Source: Colivivens sp964452915 (GTDB lineage Bacteria > Bacteroidota > Bacteroidia > Bacteroidales > Bacteroidaceae). From it: 47,312 bases of DNA. Below the pieces are notes generated by a model, which saw nothing but the letters and a program-made list of their open reading frames with translations, had not been told where the DNA came from and ran no database searches. The stretch is from the NCBI GenBank assembly GCA_964452915.1, contig CAYVNW010000024.1, forward strand, positions 1 to 47,312. The letters are read 5' to 3'. Of the stretch, positions 16,139 through 24,409 are shown piece by piece; positions within the stretch are counted from its first letter, which is position 1, and every line of letters starts with the position of its first letter. The position numbers were made by a program, and so were the translations under genes.

Positions 16139-17575
16139 ATGAGACAGTGTTTTATACTTTGTGCGTTGCTTGTTTCCGCTGTGACAACAAGAGTGCAGGC
16201 AGAAATCATTAGCAAGATTGAGGAAGAAGAATCGGAGTGGGTTACCATACAAAACGGACGAATATGGACTGATGACCAAGGGCGCGTGGTGCAAGCTCAT
16301 GCGCCCGGCTTCGTCAAGGTCCGTGACAGGTGGTATATGTGTGGTGAAGACCGCTCCAACAGTTGGAACCCTGATGTGAATTTGTATTCATCAGCAGATC
16401 TTGTACATTGGAGGTTTGAAAGGAAAATCATACAGAATGGCGTGACTACCGAGGAACTTGGCCGTACACGCATGATTGAGCGGCCTAAGCTTCTGTATAA
16501 TGCACATACGGGAAAGTATGTGGTATGGTGCCACTATGAGTCAAGTAACTATGGAGCGTCGGAGGCCGCTTGTTTTGAGTGCGATTCCGTGAATGGTCCG
16601 TACAAATATGTTTGGAGCGGACGACCTTTAGGAATTAAGAGTCGCGATTGCAATGTTTTCCAGGATACCGATGGTACAGCATATTTTATATCGACTACTG
16701 AGGAAAACCGGCATTTGGGACTTTTCCGTCTTGACGCTGAGTATCATAACGCTGTGAATCACGTCCAACTCTTCCCTGACCAAAGACGTGAGGCTCCTGT
16801 CATTGTGAAAGTCGGTAGGCGGTACTTTATGTTGAATAGTGCGTGTTCGGGTTGGGATCCAAACCAGTGTAAGATGTCGTATACGGACAATCTGGAATCT
16901 GGATGGACTCCGCTTACAAATGTAGGCAATGCTATCGCATACGACACACAGGCGGCAGCAATCATTGAAGTAACAGGAACTAAGCAGACCACATACCTGT
17001 ATGTGGGTGACCGTTGGCAAGACCCTAATTTGCCGGAGAGCAAAATCATCATCTTCCCGATCTCATTTGACGATACTGCTTGTACCTTCAACTACTACGA
17101 GCGGTTTGACATTAACTTTACTACCGGCGAATGGCGTATGACTCCAAATAAACAAGTATTTGCAGACAAGAAGGGATGGAAGGTCATAGGTTGCAGCAGC
17201 CAGGAGAATGGTACTGTGAGTATGCCGGGTCAGAATGTCATTGATGGTAACATCTATACTATATGGCATACGTCGTTTGATATGGGACGTTCGAGTTCTC
17301 CTCAAGAAATCACAATCGACATGGGGGAAAAACAATACATCTGCGGTTTCCTTGCTACCCCACGTATGGACGGACCGGTAGGCGGACTTATACGTAAGTA
17401 TCAGTTCTTAGTCAGTAAAGATGGAAAAAAATGGCAACCGGTATCGAGTGGCGATTGGTTGCCATATTGCACAGAGGTTGACTTCCCCAAGGTATTGTGC
17501 CGTTACATACGGTTGACCAAAACCGATGGTCGAAGCGTATCGTTAGCAGAACTTGATGTCATTGTAGACAAGTAA
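16139..17575 (+). CDS. GH43-like glycosidase with C-terminal F5/8 type C (CBM32-like) domain
   Basis: A 478-residue exported protein (signal peptide ending near RVQA-E). Residues about 35-335 match a five-bladed GH43-type propeller: HAPGFVKVRDRWYMCGEDRS, LYSSADLVHWRFE, IERPKLLYNAHTGKYVVW (probable acid Glu), SRDCNVFQDTDGTAYFIS and EAPVIVKVGRRYFML. The first blade lacks the usual catalytic-base Asp, as in the exo-galactanase-like GH43 subfamilies, so the substrate may be a galactan or host/plant glycan side chain. A discoidin-like domain (about 350-478) ends the protein. It lies 9 nt after the YbjN-like gene and so probably shares its transcript. No other sugar gene is near, so its place in the operon is odd. 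Confidence 0.82.
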   Translation: MRQCFILCALLVSAVTTRVQAEIISKIEEEESEWVTIQNGRIWTDDQGRVVQAHAPGFVKVRDRWYMCGEDRSNSWNPDVNLYSSADLVHWRFERKIIQNGVTTEELGRTRMIERPKLLYNAHTGKYVVWCHYESSNYGASEAACFECDSVNGPYKYVWSGRPLGIKSRDCNVFQDTDGTAYFISTTEENRHLGLFRLDAEYHNAVNHVQLFPDQRREAPVIVKVGRRYFMLNSACSGWDPNQCKMSYTDNLESGWTPLTNVGNAIAYDTQAAAIIEVTGTKQTTYLYVGDRWQDPNLPESKIIIFPISFDDTACTFNYYERFDINFTTGEWRMTPNKQVFADKKGWKVIGCSSQENGTVSMPGQNVIDGNIYTIWHTSFDMGRSSSPQEITIDMGEKQYICGFLATPRMDGPVGGLIRKYQFLVSKDGKKWQPVSSGDWLPYCTEVDFPKVLCRYIRLTKTDGRSVSLAELDVIVDK

Positions 17576-17616
17576 CGGCTATTGCCGGCACAGTTAAAAC
17601 TCTTCTGAGGTTTGAA

Positions 17617-17707
17617 TTAATCCAGCTTCTTGAATTTCTCTGTGTGGTCAGCATCGTCGAGGATGTCCATGTACCAAGTCATGTGCAATGCCGTCAGCGT
17701 GGTGATG
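17617..17707 (-). pseudogene. Possible C-terminal gene remnant
   Basis: Read on the minus strand, this stretch is open and ends in TAA at 17617-17619, with a protein-like end (TALHMTWYMDILDDADHTEK...KKLD). It is in a different frame from the barrel gene just upstream, which has its own proper C-terminal Phe and stop at 17708. The codons look normal and the residue mix is not that of random intergenic DNA. It may be the tail of a lost gene, a very short overlapping gene (ATG in the last codons of the barrel gene), or chance. I recognise no family. Confidence 0.25.
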
Positions 17708-18304
17708 TTAAAAGCAGAACCCGAGAGAGGCAGTGATATCATCTGCATGATAACTCTCATTGATGCCCGGATATTTCTTGCATTGGTTTATTAGTCCGAT
17801 GTGCCCCTTGACGCCGATGCGCCAGTGTCTACCTGCTTGATAGTACACGGCAGGTTGAATGCCGATGTCAAAACTCTTGTATATTTGTTTGCCGTCCCAT
17901 GGTTCGTACGTGCCTAAATCATTGTAATACCCGTTCCCAGAGGCCCGGAACGAGAACACCGGACCGACCTCGAAGACAACTCCGCTGTGTCTGAAAAAGT
18001 TCAAATGATACTGTCCGACTATGGGAATGTCGATGTAGGAGCAGTCATAGTCACTGGCACCATCATCGGTGTCTCCCCATTTGAATTTAGCGCGATAAGC
18101 GATGCCCGGCATAACCGACCAGTGTTTGTCGATGTAATAGTTAAGTCCGTAGCCTATATGAAAGGCATAAGGATCTTCACCGTCGCTGAAACTCTTCGCT
18201 CCGCCAAAATCAATGTAAATGTTGTGCTCCCAATGTTTTTCCTGTGCGTCTGCCACAGTGAATGCTGACATACAAATCAGTAATGCTAAAAATCTGTACT
18301 TCAT
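17708..18304 (-). CDS. Outer-membrane beta-barrel protein (porin-family-like)
   Basis: A 198-residue protein with a signal peptide (MKYRFLALLICMSAFTVADA-Q) and alternating amphipathic strands typical of the small outer-membrane barrels of Bacteroidetes. Examples are YGLNYYIDKHWSVMPGIAYR and VVFEVGPVFSFRASGNGYY. The chain ends in SLGFCF, with the terminal aromatic residue recognised by the BAM machinery. Its size suggests an eight-strand barrel. It lies 43 nt after a second barrel gene on the same strand, so the two are probably co-transcribed. Substrate or role cannot be told. Confidence 0.85.
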   Translation of the reverse strand: MKYRFLALLICMSAFTVADAQEKHWEHNIYIDFGGAKSFSDGEDPYAFHIGYGLNYYIDKHWSVMPGIAYRAKFKWGDTDDGASDYDCSYIDIPIVGQYHLNFFRHSGVVFEVGPVFSFRASGNGYYNDLGTYEPWDGKQIYKSFDIGIQPAVYYQAGRHWRIGVKGHIGLINQCKKYPGINESYHADDITASLGFCF

Positions 18305-18347
18305 AATAAATAAAAATTATTTATTGATCCTCTTATGCTTTTGTCAC

Positions 18348-19043
18348 TTAAAATGCCCAGCCGAAGGCAATGTATCCGCCAATGCTGAACTTGTGGAAGT
18401 CATCACCATAGTAGCGGCTTACAGCATGCTTGCCTCCGAAGGTAAGTACCGGACTTAGTCCGACTCGGAACAGAAATCCGCTGTTTGCCACATGACGGTA
18501 ACCAATGTCTCCGAAGAAATAATATCCAAACGTGTTCTTTGATCTGTTATTATAATCGTAAGAGACAAGATACGCTTTTTGTGCATCATCGTCGTAATAT
18601 AATACAGCGTTATTTGGCAGCAGCGAATAATCGTTGCTATACCGTTCATAGTCTGCTTGCGAGACGTCTTCCGTTCTGCTGGAAACCAATGTATAATGAT
18701 AATTAACGAGACCTACACTTGCACCGAGCCCTATTTCAAGAGCTTTTTTCTTGTTTCCAATAAGATAGTTAATACCGATTGGAACTGCCCAATAGCGGAT
18801 GTCGTTGCTATAGACGTCTATGAAACCTGTCCTGTTCGTATAGGTCCAACTTAAGCCGGCTCGCCATCCCCAGCGGGTATGGTCGTTAAATCGTGCGTCA
18901 TAATTGACACCTACCAGCGAAGAGCCGCCGACCAGTTCGATATAGAAGTTGTTGTGGGTGTTTGTTTCATTTTTCTCTTGTGCAGACATTACCATTGCCA
19001 TGCAAAGGCACAGCGACATAATCAATGCTCTTTTCATAATCAT
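18348..19043 (-). CDS. Outer-membrane beta-barrel protein
   Basis: A 231-residue protein with a signal peptide (MKRALIMSLCLCMAMVMSA-Q) and barrel-like strands (NFYIELVGGSSLVGVNYDAR, GWRAGLSWTYT, FLFRVGLSPVLTFGG), ending in GYIAFGWAF with a terminal Phe. The region WAVPIGINYLIGNKKKALEIG resembles the conserved part of small porin-like barrels. An alternative start two codons later (19037) fits the signal peptide equally well. It is the first gene of a two-barrel unit with its own promoter upstream. Confidence 0.83.
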   Translation of the reverse strand: MIMKRALIMSLCLCMAMVMSAQEKNETNTHNNFYIELVGGSSLVGVNYDARFNDHTRWGWRAGLSWTYTNRTGFIDVYSNDIRYWAVPIGINYLIGNKKKALEIGLGASVGLVNYHYTLVSSRTEDVSQADYERYSNDYSLLPNNAVLYYDDDAQKAYLVSYDYNNRSKNTFGYYFFGDIGYRHVANSGFLFRVGLSPVLTFGGKHAVSRYYGDDFHKFSIGGYIAFGWAF

Positions 19044-19101
19044 GATTTTATTTATAAAACGTAATCCATTTATTATATATATGGCTTATATAAAAGCGGC
19101 G

Positions 19102-19133
19102 CAAAGGTATGCCAATAATATACATGTGGCAAT
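19102..19133 (-). promoter_or_regulatory. Promoter of the two-barrel unit
   Basis: On the minus strand TACCTTTG (19109-19102) is a good -7 element. ATTG (19133-19130), 20 nt upstream, is a weak -33. The start site would be about 55 nt before the barrel gene. Confidence 0.5.
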
Positions 19134-19856
19134 ACTCAGAAATGAGTATAATACGGGAAGCGAAAGCTTATTTAAAGTTCGCATACTCATATCATATCGC
19201 CATAGAGTAAAGAGTTTTTTATGAAACTTGAGTCAAAGGACCAGGTTCTTAGCATACAGAAACTGACTTACAGTGAAGGCTCTATTTAGAAATGCAATGT
19301 TTCCGGAGGAACGGAGCACAAAAAAGGAATATGAATCTGTGCAAAAACAAAAGGTCAGCGTAATCTTTCTGCACTCGTAATGACAATCACATCCTGACTT
19401 AATTCGGTCGATAACTTAATTAGNNNNNNNNNNNNNNNNNNNNNNNNNNNNNNNNNNNNNNNNNNNNNNNNNNNNNNNNNNNNNNNNNNNNNNNNNNNNN
19501 NNNNNNNNNNNNNNNNNNNNNNNTAATTAGGTTCAAGGCAAAATCAAGTCGGTTGTAAGACCACACTGTTTCTGCCGCTTTACAGAACGCAATTTGCTCA
19601 CACGCATATATATAAAATAAGGTGTATAATCATGGCAGTGACAAAACGGAGTTCAATGGAAGATTGGAATTTTGAGATTCTGAGAAATGTATCTCCAAAG
19701 ACTTTTTGTAACTATGCATTTGCTATTGGGCTCTACAATAACAACTTACTGTGGCAAGATAAAAAAATAGTAGTTTTTTTCACCTTCGTATTGAGATAAA
19801 TGCTTACCTTTGCAGTCAGTTAAAGTATATATTAATCTCAATAAAATTAAGGTGTT
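19134..19856. other. Gene-poor stretch containing a 100-N assembly gap (19424-19523)
   Basis: No supported gene is seen. The N run is exactly 100 long, and the sequence on both sides reads TAATTAG, so the true contigs may overlap or the gap may be small. Two short frames exist: 22 codons from 19221 and 55 codons from 19632. The second ends inside the promoter of the lipoprotein gene and has no recognisable motif, so I do not call it. What the gap hides is unknown; a mobile element cannot be excluded. Confidence 0.8.
19805..19812 (+). promoter_or_regulatory. -7 element of the helical lipoprotein gene
   Basis: TACCTTTG followed by GCAG, a strong Bacteroidetes -7 element 45 nt before the ATG. 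No good TTTG lies at the right distance; the region further up is T-rich. Confidence 0.5.
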
Positions 19857-20465
19857 ATGAAGAAATTATTTGTTATGGTAATGGTTGCATGCGGGATGAC
19901 TCTCGTATCATGCAGCGGAGGAAGTTCAAGTTCAAGTGAAAATGACTCTGATTCTGTAGCGGTTCAGGTTGAGGATGAGGCCGGAGCAGCTAAAGTTAAT
20001 CAAGATCTGGAGGATATTGAAGGCGAAATTGAGGAAGGTGTTGCTTCTGGTCAGGGTGACGCTGTATTATCTTCCATCGCGGCTTATAAAGCTAAGATCC
20101 AAGCTTTGATTAAAGCAGGTGATGTTGCTACTGCACAGAAGTATATCGAAAAGCTGAACAACTTTATCAAGGAAAATCAAGAGACTATCAACAGTGTGGG
20201 TTCAGGTGTGGCTGAGTCTGCCACTAATACAGTAGCCGACCTGTTAAATCAAGTCGCTGCTATACCGTCGGACGTCAGTCAGACAGCTAAGGAAGTTGGT
20301 GAAAATGTAGTAAGCGAAACAAAAGAGGCTGCTACACAAAAGGTAAATGACGTTGTAGAAGAAGGTAAGGCGAAGACTCAAGAAGCAGTTGACGCACAGA
20401 AAAAGAAAGCTTCGGACGCAATTGACAAGGCAGCCAGCGATGTAAAAGGTAAACTTGGACTCTAA
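19857..20465 (+). CDS. Lipoprotein with LEA/apolipoprotein-like helical repeats
   Basis: A 202-residue protein with a type II signal peptide and lipobox (TLVSC, Cys20), then a Ser-rich and acidic linker and a long amphipathic helical region. The C-terminal third (about 145-202) has Ala/Lys/Glu/Val-rich 11-residue-like repeats (TAKEVGENVVSETKEAATQK and AVDAQKKKASDAIDKAASDV), similar in character to LEA or apolipoprotein helices that bind membranes or protect against stress. It has its own promoter and a strong terminator, so it is monocistronic and probably well expressed. I know no specific function. Confidence 0.85.
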   Translation: MKKLFVMVMVACGMTLVSCSGGSSSSSENDSDSVAVQVEDEAGAAKVNQDLEDIEGEIEEGVASGQGDAVLSSIAAYKAKIQALIKAGDVATAQKYIEKLNNFIKENQETINSVGSGVAESATNTVADLLNQVAAIPSDVSQTAKEVGENVVSETKEAATQKVNDVVEEGKAKTQEAVDAQKKKASDAIDKAASDVKGKLGL

Positions 20466-20491
20466 TAGATTACTTTACGTGTGAAAATTAT

Positions 20492-20526
20492 TCCCTTAGT
20501 CCCAAACGGACTAAGGGATTTTTATT
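20492..20526 (+). terminator. Rho-independent terminator of the helical lipoprotein gene
   Basis: A perfect 11-bp stem (20492-20502 with 20508-20518), a 5-nt loop and a T run, starting 27 nt after the stop codon. Confidence 0.9.
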
Positions 20527-20768
20527 GTCAGGCAGTTATCCTGTTGCATCAGGTTATCGTCTATCTTTGCGCGGACGGAAAATAAGCCGTACCTTTGCCA
20601 TCAGTCGCATACAAGGGTTGCTTTGGTATTACCCATCTTCCCTCATGCAGAAGTTGAAAAGCTAACCAGTAAGACATTTGCGGAAGTGACAAGCTTTTTA
20701 GTACAATGAGGATATATATTGACAAGTGATTTAGTATAAAAGTTGGAAAGTTGACAAGTGAATAGTCG

Positions 20769-20832
20769 TGCAAGTCAGATGAGCAGAGCTAAGCTTGCTT
20801 GAGCTATGCCATGGCGCCGCCGACTATCTGCG
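20769..20832. repeat. Dispersed 64-nt intergenic repeat, copy 1
   Basis: This 64-nt segment recurs at 30895-30958 with 59 of 64 identical bases and no gaps. It contains a bulged inverted repeat around AGCTAAGC. A shorter part, CTATCTGCG plus AAGC, also appears at 31163-31176. Both full copies lie a few hundred bases after a terminator, in otherwise gene-free DNA. No frame is conserved between copies. Confidence 0.85.
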
Positions 20833-20861
20833 AAGCGAATTCAGTAAAAGACAGGTTGACA

Positions 20862-20927
20862 TCGTTTGGCAAATGCCGTACAATCGTCTGGCAATTGCCA
20901 TACAATTGTTGGGCAAATGGCAGACAA
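20862..20927. repeat. Three tandem 22-nt units with palindromic cores
   Basis: Three imperfect 22-nt units start at 20862, 20884 and 20906. The middle one holds the perfect palindrome TGGCAATTGCCA, and the others hold near-palindromes of the same shape (GGCAAATGCC-like). The period equals that of the array at 4809, but the sequence differs. The array lies 90 nt downstream of the DUF4270 gene end. The rest of 20527-21017 holds only the 64-nt repeat; I see no gene there. Confidence 0.8.
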
Positions 20928-21017
20928 TGAATGAACGTGTAGTTTAATGTTTTTGGTTGACTACTTTGAACCTTGTTTTTAATATGGGTTGACTCGGCTT
21001 ATGACCGTATCTTCATT

Positions 21018-22400
21018 CTATTTGAATTTGCTATATACCACCTCAAGTTTTATTGGTGTAGATCCTCCTATGATTTTTGCACTTGACATTGAAAAACTAT
21101 GGCAGAGTTTAACCAATGTCTTTTGAGATGAGGAAGTTGTGCTTGTCTCGAATGTTGGTTCTACAGGGATGAACAAAACTTTATTGTAGTTCTCTGTAGC
21201 TGTTCCATTACGCACTTCTTCGTTCATGATGCTCATGAGTGGGGATATATTGTTGAACGTGTACGTATTGGTACTGCTGTTGAATGATGCCAAATATGAC
21301 TCACGGGAGTCTGCGACCTTATATTGTTCAAAGAATCCGTTGTTGTAATCATCAAGACGTACAAGAAGAATATATTTAGGAATGTCGAGCTTGAACCCGT
21401 TGTTTACCTTGTCGTTGTATCGTGTCAGAACCAGTTTGGCTTGATTGATAGTGTCGTTGTAATTCAGTTCGGATGCAGGCAGGGTAGCGAGTGTAAAGAT
21501 TCCGGCAGGACTTTTCAAATAAGTTGCATCATGGTCGTCCAATAATTTATTTAGATTAGAATTCTCGAAATGTGTTGCCTGTATGACTTCCTCGGTAGCC
21601 GCAAATTGGCAAATACCTGTAGTGTCTTTATCGTAGGTCGAATCGTGATAGCGGTAGTTTATATTGAATTGCGCAATGTTGATGTATGCTAATGCTCCGT
21701 CGCCACTTTCGAGTTTAAAATAAAACCCTTTACTGCCAGGGAGTCCGCTGTTAATCCAACTTTCCGAGTCTTTGAAATATTCCGGATGGTTTTTCCATGC
21801 TTGGTATATCTCTTTTCCTATTTCGTTAGGAAGAGGTATTACTATTTTGTTGCTATAACTTGAGCTATTGCGTTCGTCTTCATCTATAGTCCGATCGGAC
21901 AGTGTGTACCACTTAACGGTCAGAGGCTCTTCTGTCGTATCATAGTATTTTTCCGCATCGATGTTAGTGTAGTAGTCTGCGTCCGGGTCCATAATACGTG
22001 TCAATGGATAGACGCTAATTTTGAATGTAGCGAGAGAATCGCCTATGAACTTGTTGACATATAGTCGTATCTGTGTAGATAAGATGCTGTCATTGATAAC
22101 GGAATCAGGAAAACTGAAATCTTCGATACAATGGAATTGTGCAAGAAAGTCGGACTTGATGATTGTACCTGTTTCAGGGTCGGTGAATCTGCCGAGATAT
22201 GACATGCTGGAACGTGCCAAAACGGAGTCTCCGGCAGAGAATGATTGTGTATATACGTTGTATGAGGTACTCTCTTTTGTAACCAAATCTTCGGATGGCA
22301 TCATTTCGCTTCCTAATGTATCAGTGTCATCGTCACATGATGTATACGTTATGGTAGCCGCAATTACTACAGCTAATAAGTATAAGGCTCTTGATCTCAT
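21018..22400 (-). CDS. DUF4270 family lipoprotein
   Basis: A 460-residue protein with a lipoprotein signal (lipobox TYTSC, Cys22) followed by DDDTDTLGSEMMPSEDLV. This is the typical opening of DUF4270, with its early Gly and Pro then YxVYTQSFSAGDSVLARSS. The remainder is beta-rich with LRLY/IxVYPLT-like strands. DUF4270 proteins are exported or surface proteins of Bacteroidetes with no established function. It stands 81 nt after the glycogen-synthase-like gene, the neighbour this family commonly has in Bacteroidales, so the pair is probably one operon. Confidence 0.88.
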   Translation of the reverse strand: MRSRALYLLAVVIAATITYTSCDDDTDTLGSEMMPSEDLVTKESTSYNVYTQSFSAGDSVLARSSMSYLGRFTDPETGTIIKSDFLAQFHCIEDFSFPDSVINDSILSTQIRLYVNKFIGDSLATFKISVYPLTRIMDPDADYYTNIDAEKYYDTTEEPLTVKWYTLSDRTIDEDERNSSSYSNKIVIPLPNEIGKEIYQAWKNHPEYFKDSESWINSGLPGSKGFYFKLESGDGALAYINIAQFNINYRYHDSTYDKDTTGICQFAATEEVIQATHFENSNLNKLLDDHDATYLKSPAGIFTLATLPASELNYNDTINQAKLVLTRYNDKVNNGFKLDIPKYILLVRLDDYNNGFFEQYKVADSRESYLASFNSSTNTYTFNNISPLMSIMNEEVRNGTATENYNKVLFIPVEPTFETSTTSSSQKTLVKLCHSFSMSSAKIIGGSTPIKLEVVYSKFK

Positions 22401-22481
22401 TGTTTAAAGGCAAATTTCGTTGAATTGTGCTTTATTATTGATTTTATACAGTATTTGTTGCCAGGTTTGCATATATGCCGG

Positions 22482-23285
22482 TCAGTCCATCAATTTGTCA
22501 TAAAACTCACTGTATGCATTGAAAACTTCTGATTTCTGCATTATTGGCTTCTTTGCGGACTTGGCATATTCTATTACGTCTTGTGATGCGTTTTGGTCAT
22601 CGATGATTATACCATCGGAGAATTTTACGGCAATCTTCATTAATTCGTCGTATGTACAATTGCCTTGGCAAACATCTGCGATATCGTTTGCTGTTACATT
22701 CTTAAATGGTATACTGTCGAGGAATGTAGGTCCCATGTCGGTACTGATCTCGTTTGACGTGACAGAGAACACAATCTTCGCATCGCTGAATGACGGTTCG
22801 TCTTCATATGCTTTCTTTATGAACAGTGGAGCTAATGCCGCAACCCACCCATAGCAATGAATAACGTCTGGAACCCATCGTAGCTTCTTGACAGTTTCCA
22901 ACACACCGCGCGCATAGAATATGGCCCGTTCGCCATTGTCAGTAAATTCTTTGCCGTCGGGACCAGCTGCCATTCCTTTCCTGCTGAAATAATCTTCGTT
23001 GTCGATGAAGTATATCTGCATGCGGGTGGCTTGTATAGATGCTACTTTGATGATTAGTGGGTGGTCGGTATCATTGATGATGATGTTCATCCCTGAAAGG
23101 CGTATGACTTCATGCAATTGATTCCTCCGTTCGTTGATTGTTCCCCAATCAGGAGAGAAGGTTCTTATTTCATGTCCGAGCGATTGTATTGCCTCTGGCA
23201 TCGTGAGTCCTTTTGCTGATTGAGCAGTTTCGGGGATGAATGGTTTCATTCCTGAAGTGATGAACAATACTTTATTTGCTTTCAT
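22482..23285 (-). CDS. Glycogen/starch synthase-like protein, GT5 N-terminal domain only
   Basis: A 267-residue protein that matches the N-terminal Rossmann domain of GT5 glycogen synthases. It has VLFITSGMKPF, a KGL triad equivalent to the ADP-glucose-binding KTGGL loop (AKGLTMPEAI), IYFIDNEDYFSRKG, FYARGVLETVKKL and PDVIHCYGWVAALAPLFIK. The C-terminal GT-B domain of full synthases (about 470 residues) is absent. Single-domain versions of this size are usual in Bacteroidales next to DUF4270, so this is the family form and not a fresh truncation. Whether it makes glycogen alone is doubtful. Confidence 0.85.
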   Translation of the reverse strand: MKANKVLFITSGMKPFIPETAQSAKGLTMPEAIQSLGHEIRTFSPDWGTINERRNQLHEVIRLSGMNIIINDTDHPLIIKVASIQATRMQIYFIDNEDYFSRKGMAAGPDGKEFTDNGERAIFYARGVLETVKKLRWVPDVIHCYGWVAALAPLFIKKAYEDEPSFSDAKIVFSVTSNEISTDMGPTFLDSIPFKNVTANDIADVCQGNCTYDELMKIAVKFSDGIIIDDQNASQDVIEYAKSAKKPIMQKSEVFNAYSEFYDKLMD

Positions 23286-23311
23286 CTATAAATGTTTTAC
23301 TTTTCAATATG

Positions 23312-23319
23312 CAAAGATA
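23312..23319 (-). promoter_or_regulatory. -7 element of the GT5/DUF4270 unit
   Basis: TATCTTTG on the minus strand followed by GCAT, 26 nt before the GT5 start codon. The -33 region is A/T-rich without a well-placed TTTG. Confidence 0.5.
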
Positions 23320-23438
23320 TAGAAAAAAAAGCGCAAAAAAGCAAGTCTTTCACTTTAATTATAGTTTAAACGTTGTTTGACGGCCTCATTTTGCTATTTT
23401 TTATTTTGCAACTGTTGTGACACTGGTATATATAAGTT

Positions 23439-23470
23439 GACGGTCACGAGTTTCACAACTTGTGACCGTC
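23439..23470. other. Strong inverted repeat in the spacer before the GT5 gene
   Basis: Arms 23439-23451 and 23458-23470 form a 13-bp stem with a single G-T pair and a 6-nt loop. No T run follows on either strand, so it does not look like a simple terminator. It could be an operator or the end of an unannotated RNA. The rest of 23320-23617 shows no gene. Confidence 0.55.
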
Positions 23471-23617
23471 GGAGATAATTCTTACATTATTCTCACTTAC
23501 CAAAAAGAAATTAAAATGTGCTTAAACTAAGCTGATTGAAAATTCTTTGCACGACATCCATTACGAATAAGAACGTGGTTCTACACGTTAAATGGGTGTG
23601 GTGTATGTTTTGTTATA

Positions 23618-24100
23618 TTATTCAGTCAATAGTAACCATGCGTCAGGATATGTGGCGCGAAGTTTGTTGCGCGTAGATACAGCCTCTGATTTTGATGATG
23701 TTGACTGTGCTATAACACGATACATGCCTGTTGTAGGATTTTGTGCCACGATTGCGCTGTAGCCCTTGTTTCTGAGTGTGCTGCAAAGGTTATTTGCATT
23801 GTCAATGTTTTTGAACGATCCGCAGACTACATTATATGGGCTGAGCGAACCACCGCTTACTGATGTGATGGTTTCCTTGCGTACGTCGGAATTGTCTTCT
23901 GTGTCGGTTACGACTGGTGTGACAGTTTGTACAGGAGTTACTACAGGAGTAACTTCAACTGGTTCTGTTACCTGTTGCTGCGATTGTTCTTGAGCTTTTG
24001 CTTTTTCGTATGCTTTCTTGTAACTGCTTTCGCTCGATTTACATGACACAAATGCAATAGCTGACACAATTGCCAAGCCGATAATTACTGTTCTTTTCAT
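23618..24100 (-). CDS. SPOR domain lipoprotein
   Basis: A 160-residue protein with a type II signal (lipobox AFVSC, Cys20), a Gln/Thr/Val/Pro-rich linker (about 35-75) and a C-terminal SPOR domain (about 85-160: YNVVCGSFKNIDNANNLCST, GMYRVIAQS). SPOR domains bind denuded glycan strands of septal peptidoglycan, so the protein probably sits at division sites, attached to a membrane by its lipid. It is divergent from recR, with its own promoter. Confidence 0.88.
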   Translation of the reverse strand: MKRTVIIGLAIVSAIAFVSCKSSESSYKKAYEKAKAQEQSQQQVTEPVEVTPVVTPVQTVTPVVTDTEDNSDVRKETITSVSGGSLSPYNVVCGSFKNIDNANNLCSTLRNKGYSAIVAQNPTTGMYRVIAQSTSSKSEAVSTRNKLRATYPDAWLLLTE

Positions 24101-24187
24101 TTCCTTGTCTTCTTTGTTTATGTTATTAAATCAATTTGAATTTACTGTGCTGTCCCAAGTTTCTGTTTGTAAACTTATGATACACTG

Positions 24188-24220
24188 CAAAGATACTACA
24201 ATTTATCGCAAACTGCCAAA
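24188..24220 (-). promoter_or_regulatory. Promoter of the SPOR lipoprotein gene
   Basis: On the minus strand TTTG (24220-24217) and TATCTTTG (24195-24188) are 21 nt apart. This gives a leader of about 80 nt. The SPOR-recR spacer (24101-24409) holds only this and the recR promoter. Confidence 0.55.
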
Positions 24221-24367
24221 TGTTTTAATGAAAAAATGATTTTACAGATGTATATTTAAGGGTTGTGATAGTTGTCTTGTCTCTGATGTGGAGCTTATCA
24301 GTGAAGTGTGAAGTGTCATGCCAGTGTCTTTTTCTGAGTTTATTGCTACTCTTTGATAAAAAATGAC

Positions 24368-24375
24368 TACCTTTG
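24368..24375 (+). promoter_or_regulatory. -7 element of the recR operon
   Basis: TACCTTTG followed by GCAG, 35 nt before the recR ATG. The -33 partner is unclear. Confidence 0.5.
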
Positions 24376-24409
24376 CAGTCGGATTTATTCTGCATGAGTA
24401 TTTACATAC

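Noticed and set aside
19632..19799. 55-codon ORF before the helical lipoprotein gene
   Set aside because: It ends just before the -7 element of the next gene, has no recognisable motif and may be a remnant at best.
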